Shown one piece after another: positions 43,247 to 52,424 of a stretch of 64,000 nt of DNA. The stretch is from an uncultured Lachnospiraceae bacterium (lineage in GTDB: Bacteria; Bacillota; Clostridia; Lachnospirales; Lachnospiraceae). The notes beneath the pieces were generated by a model, which saw nothing but the letters and a program-made list of their open reading frames with translations, was not told the origin of the DNA and made no database searches. The stretch is from assembly GCA_910589195.1 (NCBI GenBank), contig CAJUTC010000003.1:1-64000 (forward strand), given 5' to 3'. Numbering within the stretch: the first letter of the stretch is position 1; every line of letters begins with the position of its first letter. Both the position numbers and the translations under genes were made by a program.

Positions 43247-45892
43247 ATGGAAAAATTTGGTTCGATCTTGTATAAGATCTGGAAAGGCATCTTAACGCTG
43301 TTCCTAAGCCTTTTAGGAATGGCTGGCTGGCTCTTAAAGGCTCTCCTGTCAGTTTTGACTATAGGCTGTGTCTTAGGTGTGTGTGCCGGAATCTTTCTTT
43401 ATATTAAAGTAAAGCCGGAGCTGGAACATTGCCGTGAGGTTGCTTATGATACCTTGGCTTCTATGGATCATTCCGATTTCAGTATGTTGTCAGACACCAT
43501 CATATATGATAAGGATGGGAATCCAATCGGCCTGATTAATGCCGGACACTATGAATATGTGGATATCAATGATATTAGCATTAACCTGCAAAATGCGTAT
43601 ATCGCCCAGGAAGACCGACGGTTTAAAAGCCATACCGGAGTAGACTGGATCGCCACCATGCGTGCTGCCCTGGCGCTGGTAAAACATAACGGGGCCATCA
43701 CCCAGGGCGGCAGTACCATAACGCAGCAGGTGATTAAGAATACATATTTAAGCCAGGAGCAGACGTTTACCAGGAAAATTGTGGAAATTCTTCTGGCGCC
43801 GGAAATGGAAAAGAAATTTTCCAAAGCCGATATTATGGAATTCTACTGTAATACAAATTTTTATGGCCACCAGTGCAACGGGGTGCAGGCTGCCAGCCGC
43901 TACTATTTCGGAAAAAAAGCTTCGGAACTGGAAATCCATGAAGCAGCCGTCCTGGTAGGCATTAGCAACAGCCCTTCTGCCTACGATCCGGTGCGTCACC
44001 CGGAAGCGGCGTTAAAAAAGCGGAATGACGTTTTAAAAAGTATGCAGGAGGTGGGCTATCTGACCCAGGCCCAATACAACTCCTATTCTCAGATTCCTTT
44101 AAGCATTGTACAGGAAACCATGGAAGGGACTGATGAAAGCTATCAGACCAGCTATGCCATCCACTGCGCCGCATTGGAACTGATGAAGGCAGACGGATTT
44201 CAATTTCAATACCTGTATGAGGATAAGGATGATTTCGCTCAATATATGGATCGCTATGAAGAGGCATATGGCAATAAAACTGACTTGATCCGGGCAGGTG
44301 GTTTCCAAATTTATACTTCCCTGGATAATGAACTTCAAACCCAGCTTCAGGAATCCATCGATTTAGGCCTCTCTTCCTTTACCGAGCTTCAGGATAACGG
44401 CAAATTCGCTCTCCAGGGGGCAGGCGTTATTGTGGACAACCGCACCAATTATGTGGTAGCCATCGTAGGAGGCAGGGGCACAGAAGATCAATTTAACCGG
44501 GCGTATTTAAGCGCGCGCCAGCCGGGAAGCTGCATTAAACCCCTGATTGATTACGGGCCCGCATTTGATACCGGGAATTATTATCCTTCCCGCATGATTA
44601 ACGACCACAAATGGGAGGACGGGCCTTCCAACAGCAGCGGCACCTATCAAGGCAATGTAACCATCCGGGAAGCGTTAAACCGAAGTTTAAATACGGTGGC
44701 CTGGCAGGTTCTAGAGGATATTGGAGTTAATAACGGACTTTCGTATCTGGGTAATATGGAATTTCAGAAAATCAGTTATATTGATAATGGCATTCCTTCT
44801 TTAAGTATTGGCGGCTTTACCAACGGGCTCCGTGTGGTAGACATGGCGAAAGGATTCAGTACCCTGGCAAATTACGGCGTTTATAACGATAATACCTGTA
44901 TTCAAAAAATTGTCCATGAGCATGACGGCGAATTAACAAAAAACCTGACACCCTCTACCAAACAAGTCTATCTGGAAGATTCCGCCTTTATCATTACTGA
45001 TGTGTTGAAAGGGACTATGACCTCCCCTTACGGAACCGGGCGGGGACTTGCTTTAGATAATGGAATGCCTGCGGCCGGAAAAACCGGAACAACCAACAGC
45101 AACAAAGATACCTGGTTCTGCGGCTACACCCGGTATTACACCACTTCCGTCTGGGTAGGCTATGATATTCCCAGAGCCATGCCAGGCGTATTTGGAAGTA
45201 CCTATGCAGGGCGAATCTGGAAACGGGTTATGGATCAGATCCATACCGGCCTGGAGCCCTGGGACTGGGAACAGCCGGTAACTGTTGTACGCAGAGCAGA
45301 TGCACAAAACGGAATCACTGATTATTTCAGCACCATGGCAGATCTTCGGGCCAGCCAGGCGCTTTATGAAAAAGAACAAGATCAGATTTTAGCTGAACTT
45401 CAGGCAAACGTAGCGGCTTTTGAAGCAAAAACCATCCAAAACCCGGCAGACGGATACTGGGTTCAGGAAACTTACCGCACTATGATTGCCCAAATCAGCA
45501 TACTGGATCAGCATCCGGACCGTTCTGCCTTACTGGAACGGATCGAAAACCGGTATGAGTTCTTCCAGCCTCAGCTTTCCCAATTAGGGCCACAGATCCA
45601 GGCTTATGGGGAACAACTGGCCGCCCAAGAAGCAGCCAGGCAGCAAGCGGCGGCACAGGCAGAGCTTATCAGGCAGCAGGAACTGGCAGCGCAGGCAGCA
45701 GCGGCGGCACAGGCAGCGGCGGCGGCACAGGCAGCGGCGGCAGCGCAGACCGCAGAAGAAACGGTGCCAGAAACGCAGCCAGAAACAAAACCAGATTACT
45801 CAGCGGGCCCCGGAGCCTTCCCAGGAAGCGAAAACGGCCCCACATCTGGCCGTGTTACCATCATTCCCCAAGGGCCGGGAGGTGAAAACTAA
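43247..45892 (+). CDS. Class A penicillin-binding protein (PBP1a-like)
   Basis: 881 residues. A membrane helix spans about 25-50. The glycosyltransferase (GT51) domain shows EDRRFKSHTGVDW and QGGSTITQQVIKN. The transpeptidase domain has the active-site SCIKPL, RSLNTVAW and GKTGTTNSNKDTWF. Both polymerise and cross-link peptidoglycan outside the membrane. The C-terminus is a long linker plus alanine/glutamine repeats. AAAGGA lies before the ATG at 43247; the ATG at 43226 is weaker. The next gene overlaps by one base. Confidence 0.95.
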   Translation: MEKFGSILYKIWKGILTLFLSLLGMAGWLLKALLSVLTIGCVLGVCAGIFLYIKVKPELEHCREVAYDTLASMDHSDFSMLSDTIIYDKDGNPIGLINAGHYEYVDINDISINLQNAYIAQEDRRFKSHTGVDWIATMRAALALVKHNGAITQGGSTITQQVIKNTYLSQEQTFTRKIVEILLAPEMEKKFSKADIMEFYCNTNFYGHQCNGVQAASRYYFGKKASELEIHEAAVLVGISNSPSAYDPVRHPEAALKKRNDVLKSMQEVGYLTQAQYNSYSQIPLSIVQETMEGTDESYQTSYAIHCAALELMKADGFQFQYLYEDKDDFAQYMDRYEEAYGNKTDLIRAGGFQIYTSLDNELQTQLQESIDLGLSSFTELQDNGKFALQGAGVIVDNRTNYVVAIVGGRGTEDQFNRAYLSARQPGSCIKPLIDYGPAFDTGNYYPSRMINDHKWEDGPSNSSGTYQGNVTIREALNRSLNTVAWQVLEDIGVNNGLSYLGNMEFQKISYIDNGIPSLSIGGFTNGLRVVDMAKGFSTLANYGVYNDNTCIQKIVHEHDGELTKNLTPSTKQVYLEDSAFIITDVLKGTMTSPYGTGRGLALDNGMPAAGKTGTTNSNKDTWFCGYTRYYTTSVWVGYDIPRAMPGVFGSTYAGRIWKRVMDQIHTGLEPWDWEQPVTVVRRADAQNGITDYFSTMADLRASQALYEKEQDQILAELQANVAAFEAKTIQNPADGYWVQETYRTMIAQISILDQHPDRSALLERIENRYEFFQPQLSQLGPQIQAYGEQLAAQEAARQQAAAQAELIRQQELAAQAAAAAQAAAAAQAAAAAQTAEETVPETQPETKPDYSAGPGAFPGSENGPTSGRVTIIPQGPGGEN
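45690..45750 (+). repeat. Three-copy 18-bp coding tandem repeat in the PBP tail
   Basis: An 18-base unit built on CAGGCAGCGGCGGC, with slight variation, repeats about three times. It encodes QAAAAA hexapeptides. Such GC-rich in-frame repeats can expand or contract by slippage and alter the tail length without changing the catalytic domains. Confidence 0.7.
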
Positions 45893-46431
45893 TGAATGAC
45901 TCCATGAAAATACTGGATTCCCAAAAGCAAGTTCCCAGGCCATCCGGCAGTTCGGATCGGCCTGCGCTAAAGGCTGACATGCCTTTATGGGAAACCCCGA
46001 AATATTTACAGGAAAACGCATTTCCTATCCCCAAGGAGGATGGAAAGCCAAAGGAACCAGGAAACACTTCGGATAAAAAGGGAGGCTCAAATAAGAACCT
46101 CCCTTCCGGGAAAAAAAAGTCTTCCTCCAAAAAGCATTTTCCCGCCAAGAAAAAAGCAGACAGGCCAGAGCTTGCAGACGGCAGTTACATTCGCCGTTCT
46201 CCCATTCAAAACTGGTTCAATACCTTTATGATTATGAACATTCCGATTATCGGCTGGATCTATCTTTTTATCCTGGCTTTAAGCAAAAAAGACCAGCGGA
46301 AAGATTTTGCCAAGGCCTATCTGGTTTATAAGCTGGTATTCTTCCTGCTAGCCTTGGCCATTATCGCATTTTGCCTTTACGTTGGAATGGAGGTAGCTGA
46401 TCGGCTTTTGCGCTATATTAATATGCTGTAA
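45892..46431 (+). CDS. Small membrane protein coupled to the PBP gene
   Basis: 179 residues. The first 100 are charged and proline/lysine rich (GKKKSSSKKHFPAKKKADRP), probably disordered, and two hydrophobic helices follow (about 108-128 and 145-170). The ATG overlaps the PBP stop (TAATG), so translation is coupled and the protein likely associates with the PBP. I do not know the family. It ends at a strong terminator. Confidence 0.75.
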   Translation: MNDSMKILDSQKQVPRPSGSSDRPALKADMPLWETPKYLQENAFPIPKEDGKPKEPGNTSDKKGGSNKNLPSGKKKSSSKKHFPAKKKADRPELADGSYIRRSPIQNWFNTFMIMNIPIIGWIYLFILALSKKDQRKDFAKAYLVYKLVFFLLALAIIAFCLYVGMEVADRLLRYINML

Positions 46432-46515
46432 TCGGTTCTTCTTTTCTGTCCGGAAAAGTGAAACCAGAGTCTGGTCCTTTTATTTCGTAGAATGTATTGA
46501 AGCTAAAACATACAG

Positions 46516-46557
46516 CAAAACAGGCAGCCACTTTTTACTGGCTGCCTGTTTCTTTTA
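46516..46557. terminator. Bidirectional terminator between PBP operon and aroK
   Basis: The arms AAACAGGCAGCCA and TGGCTGCCTGTTT pair perfectly with a short loop, followed by TCTTTT on the plus strand and A-rich sequence on the other side. Confidence 0.88.
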
Positions 46558-46566
46558 TAAAAACTT

Positions 46567-47106
46567 TCATCTGAGATCCCCTTTGGCCTTCTTAGCCTCA
46601 AGTTTTCGTTCCATAATCGATCGCAGCTTATCTACGGTTTCCCCTGGCCGGAAGCATCCTTCCTCATCTACCACAATATCCGCATATGCTTCATAAAGCG
46701 GCACCCGTTCCTCATATAAGTCCCGCAAGGTAAATCCTGGTTTCAAAGCAACCCCACGGTCCGTTACATTCCCGATCCGCTTTTCCATCTCCTCATAACT
46801 CATTTTCAGATAAACAATCTCGCTGATTTCTTTTAAATGCGCCATGGCCCGCTCCCCGTAGATCACAGAACCGCCTGGGGCAATCACAGATTTTTTCACA
46901 TCCAGCCCTGCATTTACCCGTTCCTCTACCTTTAAAAAAACATCCATCCCTTCTGCAGCAATAATGTCCTTTAATAGCCTCCCCTCCTGTTCCTGAATTA
47001 CGATATCCACATCCACAAATGAATATCCAAGCCGTTTTGCCAGCAGGACTCCAATGGTGCTTTTTCCAGAAGAGGGCATTCCAATTAATGTGATATTCGG
47101 CTTCAT
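46567..47106 (-). CDS. aroK: Shikimate kinase
   Basis: 179 residues. The Walker A loop GMPSSGKSTIGVLLAKRLGY and the shikimate-binding VDVDIVIQEQEG (DxD) are typical, and APGGSVIY contains the GGG-like site in the form GGS. It phosphorylates shikimate in aromatic amino acid synthesis. The start overlaps the flavin reductase stop by four bases, with GGAGG inside the upstream gene. It is the last gene of a three-gene minus-strand group with the reductase and the pyrophosphatase; their link to aromatic synthesis is unclear. Confidence 0.88.
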   Translation of the reverse strand: MKPNITLIGMPSSGKSTIGVLLAKRLGYSFVDVDIVIQEQEGRLLKDIIAAEGMDVFLKVEERVNAGLDVKKSVIAPGGSVIYGERAMAHLKEISEIVYLKMSYEEMEKRIGNVTDRGVALKPGFTLRDLYEERVPLYEAYADIVVDEEGCFRPGETVDKLRSIMERKLEAKKAKGDLR

Positions 47107-47726
47107 TTTGATTTCCTCCTGGTATGGTTTTTCCGCACAGAATATCCAAACGTTCCAATTTTTTTGCCCAGCTCAAAATACTCTCCATGGGAATATGCTA
47201 CCAGGCCTGCGTCATTTAAATGGAACTTGCCAGAAGCATCCAGATAATCCGGGTCCACGCTTACCCCTACAACCTGTCCTAAAAACAGGTCATGGCTTCC
47301 CAATGGCAGCACCTGATTGACTTTACACTCAATGTTAACCGGGCTTTCTAAAATTCCAGGAGCCCCCACGTAATGGGAAACAGCAGGCGTCAGTTTCATG
47401 TCTTTAAACTTATCCACATTCCGGCCAGATTTTACGCCGCAGTAATCCGCCGCAGATGCTAGTTTTGACGTCACCAGGTTCACCACAAATTCACCGGTTT
47501 CTTTTATGATGGGATAGGAATAACGCTCTTTCCGAACAGATATGGATACCATAGCCGGATCCGAACATACGGTTCCAGCCCAGGCTATGGTTATAATATT
47601 AGGCTTTTCTTTTGGTCTTTTGCAGCTTACCATAACAGCCGGAACGGGATACAGCATATTCCCCGGTTTCCACAAGGCCTTCCCATCCCCATGTCCATAA
47701 ACCTTTTTTCCTGATTCCTGATTCAT
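47103..47726 (-). CDS. Flavin reductase-like (FMN-binding) protein
   Basis: 207 residues with the split-barrel flavin reductase fold. WKPGNMLYPVPAVMVSC starts the domain, ITIAWAGTVCSDPAMVSISV is the FMN phosphate-binding part and GEFVVNLVTSKLASAADYCG follows. Members bind FMN and reduce flavins or small acceptors. I place the start at 47726, where AGGAG lies seven bases upstream; a GTG six bases earlier is too close to it. Four-base overlap with aroK. Confidence 0.88.
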   Translation of the reverse strand: MNQESGKKVYGHGDGKALWKPGNMLYPVPAVMVSCKRPKEKPNIITIAWAGTVCSDPAMVSISVRKERYSYPIIKETGEFVVNLVTSKLASAADYCGVKSGRNVDKFKDMKLTPAVSHYVGAPGILESPVNIECKVNQVLPLGSHDLFLGQVVGVSVDPDYLDASGKFHLNDAGLVAYSHGEYFELGKKIGTFGYSVRKNHTRRKSK

Positions 47727-47740
47727 TCTCACTCTCCTGC

Positions 47741-49417
47741 CTACTCTTCTGCAATCATAATTCCCGGAACCAACTGTTTCTTTCTGGAAACAACCCCTGG
47801 CAGCTTAATGATCGATCCGCCTGAATGGCTTTCCCCCTCTTCCGAATCCCCATTCACATGGAATGCTTTGATGATCAACTGTTCCGCGCCGTTTCCTTCA
47901 CATAAAAGCTCCGTGGATTCTGTCAGAATATTGGTCAGCATAAAAAACATCATATCGGTTCCATATTCCTGAACTGCTTCTTTTAAAATGGGAATAAGCC
48001 TTACTTTCAATTCATCCAGCTCTTCGGCGTTTACTGAGCTGATCTGCCCTACGCCAAACGTAATCTTCCCTGCCTGAAAACGCTTAAAATCCTGATAAAA
48101 AATCTCTTTATCCGACTTTCCCTTTAAATTGCTTCCTGCCGCGAACATTTTCCCGGCATACCCTTCAATCTCAATTCCTGCCAAATCTGCCAGTTCCATG
48201 GCTGCCGCCCGATCCACTGCTGTACAGGTAGGGGAACGGAATAGCAGAGTATCGGAAAGGATTGCGCTGCACAAAAGGCCGGCAATCTTAGGCTCCACCA
48301 CAATCCCGTTTTCCTGATACATTTGATAGACAATCGTAGCGGTGCAGCCCAAAGGCTGGTTTCTGAAATACACAGGAGATATGGTTTCGACTGCTCCCAG
48401 CCTGTGGTGGTCTATAATTTCCTGAATATCTGCCCCTTCAATCCCGTCTACCGCCTGCCCTTTTTCATTATGATCCACCAGAATTACAGCTTTTCCCCTG
48501 GCGCCCAAAAGATTCCGCCTGGAAATCATCCCCTTATAATGTCCGTCTTTGTCAAGAATCGGAAAATCCCGATGGCGCTTACTTGCCATAACATCTTTAA
48601 TATCATCAATAAAATCCTCTTCGTCAAAGGTAATTAGATGATTCGTCTTCATAAAATAGCTGATTGGCATGCTTTGGTTTACCAGGCGGGCCGCTGTGTA
48701 TGTATCATAAGGGGTTGTAATAACAAAGCAGCCCCTTTCCTGAGCCAGTTTTTTTATGGTCATGGAAACTCCGGCGCCCTCGCACACTATAATGCAGCTT
48801 GCCTCCATCTCAATGGCACATAGCTGAGATTCATACCGATTTCCTAATATTACCAGATCATGAGGTTCAATATAAAACTCCATCATATCCGGGTTGGCAG
48901 CGGCAATCAGCACCTTCCCGTCACCAAAATAATCATTTTCATCACCGATTACCATAACCCCTTCCAGCGTTTCCACTATATTCGAATACTGGGTAACGGC
49001 TTTGGAAAGAATGCTGCTGTCATATACATTCATATAGGATTTTGTAATATCGCCTACTGTAATTAAGCCTTCCAAATGCCCGCTGTCCGTAACAGCCGCC
49101 AAGGTTACCACATTCGCTTTCTGCATCAGGTTCCAGGCGTTTTTTAAGGAAATATTCCGCCTTACCCCTTCCGTTTCCCGGATCTCAATATCTTTTACCT
49201 GTGCCCGAACGGTCTGGATCAGCTCCGGAGTTTCCACCTTAAAATAATCCAGGACAAACTGGGTTTCTGAATTAACGTTCCCTGCCCTGGCTGGCTCATA
49301 CTCTTCACCGGTTAAGGCCTGCTTTAAATTCGCGTAGCAAATGGCAGAACAGATGGAATCTGTATCCGGGTTCTTATGTCCTACCACTAATGTCTTCCGT
49401 CTTTTATCGCCCTCCAT
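47741..49417 (-). CDS. Manganese-type inorganic pyrophosphatase with CBS and DRTGG domains
   Basis: 558 residues, far larger than the minimal family II enzyme of about 310. The DHH core has GHKNPDTDSICSAICYA and EIIDHHRLGAVE at the metal site. Between the core halves (about 65-310) are a CBS half, a DRTGG domain and a second CBS half, with SMPISYFMKTNHLITFDEE near the end. The DHHA2 tail closes the protein. CBS-PPases are controlled by adenine nucleotides and Ap4A. It hydrolyses pyrophosphate in the cytoplasm. GGAGG precedes the ATG. Confidence 0.93.
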   Translation of the reverse strand: MEGDKRRKTLVVGHKNPDTDSICSAICYANLKQALTGEEYEPARAGNVNSETQFVLDYFKVETPELIQTVRAQVKDIEIRETEGVRRNISLKNAWNLMQKANVVTLAAVTDSGHLEGLITVGDITKSYMNVYDSSILSKAVTQYSNIVETLEGVMVIGDENDYFGDGKVLIAAANPDMMEFYIEPHDLVILGNRYESQLCAIEMEASCIIVCEGAGVSMTIKKLAQERGCFVITTPYDTYTAARLVNQSMPISYFMKTNHLITFDEEDFIDDIKDVMASKRHRDFPILDKDGHYKGMISRRNLLGARGKAVILVDHNEKGQAVDGIEGADIQEIIDHHRLGAVETISPVYFRNQPLGCTATIVYQMYQENGIVVEPKIAGLLCSAILSDTLLFRSPTCTAVDRAAAMELADLAGIEIEGYAGKMFAAGSNLKGKSDKEIFYQDFKRFQAGKITFGVGQISSVNAEELDELKVRLIPILKEAVQEYGTDMMFFMLTNILTESTELLCEGNGAEQLIIKAFHVNGDSEEGESHSGGSIIKLPGVVSRKKQLVPGIMIAEE

Positions 49418-49615
49418 AATCTCCCTCCAATTCCTTTTTCACCTTATGCCAAACATCCAGATATCCATTTTCTTACGATCTGGCACAAAATATTTTCATA
49501 ATCTATTTACACAACGTTCATAGTTTATTCACATTCATTTTTTATACTAAATGTATAGAAAGTTATCAAAAAACTTTCTTCCATTAGATAAATTGCACAT
49601 AGATTTTTCATAATT

Positions 49616-49640
49616 ACCCCGGTTGTTTTTTAACCGGGGT
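49616..49640 (-). terminator. Terminator of the nucleotidyltransferase gene
   Basis: The arms ACCCCGGTT and AACCGGGGT enclose a T-rich loop. It lies about 40 bases after the stop on the minus strand. The downstream T run is weak. Confidence 0.65.
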
Positions 49641-49678
49641 CTCCTCATGCCCATGGCCAATCTCTGCATGCAATTCCT

Positions 49679-50599
49679 TTAAAATAATTTCTCCTGATAT
49701 ACTCCTTTATCAATCAGACTTCGGATTGCCTCTACTACCGCTTCTTTGTCCTCCTGATACGTTACCCCGAACCATTTATCCTTTGTATCCAGAACCTTTA
49801 CTGTGGCCATCCCTTTCTGAACCAATGTGTCAATTACCTGGGGAAGCAAAAACTCTGCCTTTACATTCCCTTCTGGCACATTTGCTAAAAACTCCGGGAA
49901 CTGTTTTTCCAGCTCTGCTAAAAACGCGGGCGGAATCCCCCACATATTCATGGATACCAACTGATCCGGCTCTACCGTTACCGGGCATCCTGTTTCATCC
50001 TCAGCGTGAAGACCATCCGGAAGCATCTGAATGCCAAAGGTTTCCCGCACCTGTTTTAAGTTTCCATTCTCGTCTACCTGGCAGGCGCCTCTGGTCACGC
50101 TTCCATTTTCGCTTAATGTGTTAGACAGCACAAAACCAGCCATACACATATCATAAATTTCTCTGTCTTCCTCCATCTCCTGAACCATGTAATCATGGAT
50201 CCGGCAAAACGCTTCTTTTCCGTAATAATCGTCTGCGTTAATCACCACAAAAGGCTCTTTTACCAAATCCTTTACCATTAATACAGCATGTCCCGTTCCC
50301 CATGGCTTGCTTCTCCCAGCCGGCACCGAAAAACCCTGTGGAAGTTTATCCAGTTCCTGATAAGCATACTCCACCTTGGCCAGTTTTTCTATCCGATTTC
50401 CAATTATTTCCTTAAAATCCTGTTCCAAGTCCCTCCGGATTATAAATATGATTTTATTAAATCCGGCTTCCAGTGCGTCATGGATGGAATAATCCATAAT
50501 GATTTCCCCATTTGGCCCAACTGGAGCTAACTGCTTGATTCCTCCCCCAAAACGGCTTCCAATCCCAGCAGCCATAATCACTAATGTTGTGTCCTTCAT
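49679..50599 (-). CDS. Sugar-phosphate nucleotidyltransferase-like protein
   Basis: 306 residues with a Rossmann-like NTP-transferase fold. VIMAAGIGSRFGGGIKQLAP is a variant of the GxGxR loop with KQ in place of the usual PK, and VINADDYYGKEAF holds the metal-binding aspartates. Such enzymes attach NMP to sugar phosphates; the variant loop means the sugar cannot be read from sequence. The start at 50599 follows AAGGAGAAG; a longer in-frame extension to 50770 is possible but has no such site. It is a single-gene unit. Confidence 0.8.
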   Translation of the reverse strand: MKDTTLVIMAAGIGSRFGGGIKQLAPVGPNGEIIMDYSIHDALEAGFNKIIFIIRRDLEQDFKEIIGNRIEKLAKVEYAYQELDKLPQGFSVPAGRSKPWGTGHAVLMVKDLVKEPFVVINADDYYGKEAFCRIHDYMVQEMEEDREIYDMCMAGFVLSNTLSENGSVTRGACQVDENGNLKQVRETFGIQMLPDGLHAEDETGCPVTVEPDQLVSMNMWGIPPAFLAELEKQFPEFLANVPEGNVKAEFLLPQVIDTLVQKGMATVKVLDTKDKWFGVTYQEDKEAVVEAIRSLIDKGVYQEKLF

Positions 50600-50871
50600 A
50601 TGTCCCTTCTCCTTTTTTCGTGTTTCGCCATTATCAGGCTTTTGCATAACGTTAGCGGGACTTCCATGCCCCGCCAGGGCACTGCCATGAAAAGATGGGT
50701 TCGTCGCTAACCCTTCCATGGATGGCAAAATACGGACGGCAGATGCCTCCTTGTGCCACCATTTTTCCACAGCTTGGCGCCAAAGCGCTGAACGAACCCA
50801 GCAAAAAAATTATAGCATATTGCGTTTAAAAAGGCTAGAGCGTGTTTGAATTTTGCCTATTGGGCTTCTAT

Positions 50872-51633
50872 CTAATCCACTACTAATTCATCAACCGTTA
50901 CAAACTGCCAGTCCTCTTTTTGCAGGCGATCAATAATATCCAAGGCGGCTTCTGCGGAAGTAGAAAAAATATCATGCATTAAAATAATATCCCCATCCTC
51001 CACATCCCGGCATACCTTATCTGCTATCCGGCTGCGGTTTTTATATTTCCAGTCCAGACTGTCCACATCCCATAAGACCGTTGTTAAATTTGTCCTGCAT
51101 TCCAGCTCCTCATTCCAATCGCCATATGGTGGCCGCACATATTCGGGACGTTTTCCGGTTAAATCCTGGATGATTTGGCTGGTTTTTTCAAAAGACTCAC
51201 AGACTTTGTCCATCCCCTCTTTCGTAAGCTGTACATGGCTGTAACTGTGATTCCCGATTAAATGCCCCTCTTCTTCCATCCGTCTTACCAATTCTTCATT
51301 TCCTGCAATATTTTCTCCCATCAAAAAAAATGTTGCCTTAATCCCTCTTTCTTTCAATCCATCTAACAATACAGGAGTCCATTTTTCATGGGGGCCGTCA
51401 TCAAAGGTTAACGCGGCTACTTTTATCTCCCCCCGGCTGCTTCCATCCATATCCGAACCGTATGTTTTTTGGTATCTGCCCTCTTCTTTCCATGTTTCCC
51501 GGGCAACAATCACAGCCGCCCCTCTTCCCATAAAAAACAAAAAAATACCCAGAATCACTCCCAGGCCAATCCTCTTAAGCTCCCAAAAAATCTTTTCCCA
51601 GTATCCCGATAACTGCCCTTTCCTTCCCGGCAT
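50872..51633 (-). CDS. Polysaccharide deacetylase (NodB/PdaA-like)
   Basis: 253 residues. A membrane anchor spans about 25-45, so the enzyme domain faces out. The NodB motifs are LTFDDGPHEKWTPVLLDG, HSYSHVQL, RPPYGDWN, LWDVDSLDWK and ILMHDIF. It removes N-acetyl groups from peptidoglycan or other glycans with a metal ion. GAGGAGG precedes the ATG. A half-matching catabolite-type sequence, TGTAAGCGCTTCCT, lies about 65 bases upstream. Some relatives act in sporulation; not shown here. Confidence 0.9.
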   Translation of the reverse strand: MPGRKGQLSGYWEKIFWELKRIGLGVILGIFLFFMGRGAAVIVARETWKEEGRYQKTYGSDMDGSSRGEIKVAALTFDDGPHEKWTPVLLDGLKERGIKATFFLMGENIAGNEELVRRMEEEGHLIGNHSYSHVQLTKEGMDKVCESFEKTSQIIQDLTGKRPEYVRPPYGDWNEELECRTNLTTVLWDVDSLDWKYKNRSRIADKVCRDVEDGDIILMHDIFSTSAEAALDIIDRLQKEDWQFVTVDELVVD

Positions 51634-51696
51634 TTAATGGTTCCTCCTCTTTCAACAACATTATGTTTCTCCATTTAATCCTCTTCTACTATCCTA

Positions 51697-51710
51697 TGTA
51701 AGCGCTTCCT
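51697..51710 (-). promoter_or_regulatory. Weak cre-like sequence upstream of deacetylase
   Basis: TGTAAGCGCTTCCT matches the left half and centre of the LacI/CcpA palindrome but not the right end. Listed because two better copies occur in front of the tagaturonate reductase gene. Confidence 0.3.
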
Positions 51711-51783
51711 TTCTATTCCACTTCAAATTGCCTCCCCAGCCCCAATCTTTACATTATTTTAGCAAATTTTTAATCGTTTCGGA

Positions 51784-51812
51784 TTGACAAATTGAGAATA
51801 TGGAGGTAATGT
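51784..51812 (+). promoter_or_regulatory. Promoter of the DUF1523-like gene
   Basis: A perfect -35 TTGACA and a fair -10 TAATGT are 17 bases apart, about 50 bases before the ATG. Spacing and distance fit a housekeeping promoter. Confidence 0.55.
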
Positions 51813-51860
51813 TTTTCGTAAGGAAAGAAATTGTTACAGTTTTAGGAGAGGGGAACCCAT

Positions 51861-52280
51861 ATGAATAAGGAACACAATCTGATCGCAAGCAATATCGGAA
51901 ATATAATCGGCATGGTTATAATTATATGTATTCTTGCATTTATGATATTCCATCCCAGAAAGGATAACCAATATGATATGCGCTATGTGGAAATCCTGGT
52001 TGTAGAAAAAGAAATCGCGGAGATTGACGACGAGGCAGTCTACCTGATCCATACAAAAGATCGAAACGGAAATCCGGAAACGTTTGAAATCACAAACGCG
52101 GCACTGGGAGAACGGTTTGAAGAATCCAGCGTTTACAAAGAAATCAAGTCAGGGAAATACTATAAATTCCGAATTGCGGATCAAGAAACTTACGAAAGCT
52201 ACTATCCCAGCATTTGTGGCGCCGTTACATTAATTGATGGCTTTCCTCCTTTGGAGGAATCGGAAAAAAACCGCCCGTAA
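51861..52280 (+). CDS. Membrane-anchored DUF1523-like protein
   Basis: 139 residues. One membrane helix spans about 10-30. The outer part has YVEILVVEKEIAEIDDEAV, then TFEITNAALGERFEESSVYK and GKYYKFRIADQETYESYYPS, the order of motifs I associate with DUF1523. That family has no known function. AGGAGAGG precedes the ATG. The stop codon lies in the loop of the terminator hairpin, so the last residues are encoded by its 5' arm. Confidence 0.6.
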   Translation: MNKEHNLIASNIGNIIGMVIIICILAFMIFHPRKDNQYDMRYVEILVVEKEIAEIDDEAVYLIHTKDRNGNPETFEITNAALGERFEESSVYKEIKSGKYYKFRIADQETYESYYPSICGAVTLIDGFPPLEESEKNRP

Positions 52281-52292
52281 CGGCGGTTTTTT
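52264..52292 (+). terminator. Terminator overlapping the end of the DUF1523-like gene
   Basis: AAAACCGCC and GGCGGTTTT pair around a six-base loop that contains the stop codon, with T6 after. A standard intrinsic terminator. Confidence 0.88.
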
Positions 52293-52298
52293 CATTGC

Positions 52299-52345
52299 AA
52301 AGAATCCGGCAAAACGTGCCAGTGACTCGTTTTGCCGGATTCTTT
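52299..52345 (-). terminator. Terminator of the tagaturonate reductase gene
   Basis: AAAGAATCCGGCAAAACG pairs perfectly over 18 bases with its inverted copy across an 11-base loop. It lies just after the previous terminator and about 80 bases past the uxaB stop. Confidence 0.8.
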
Positions 52346-52424
52346 CATTTTTAATTCTTTAGCTTTCTGAAACTGGTTCCTGTGAAAATAGCAGCGCCTC
52401 GGCGGGCATGGGTGTACTGCAGCA

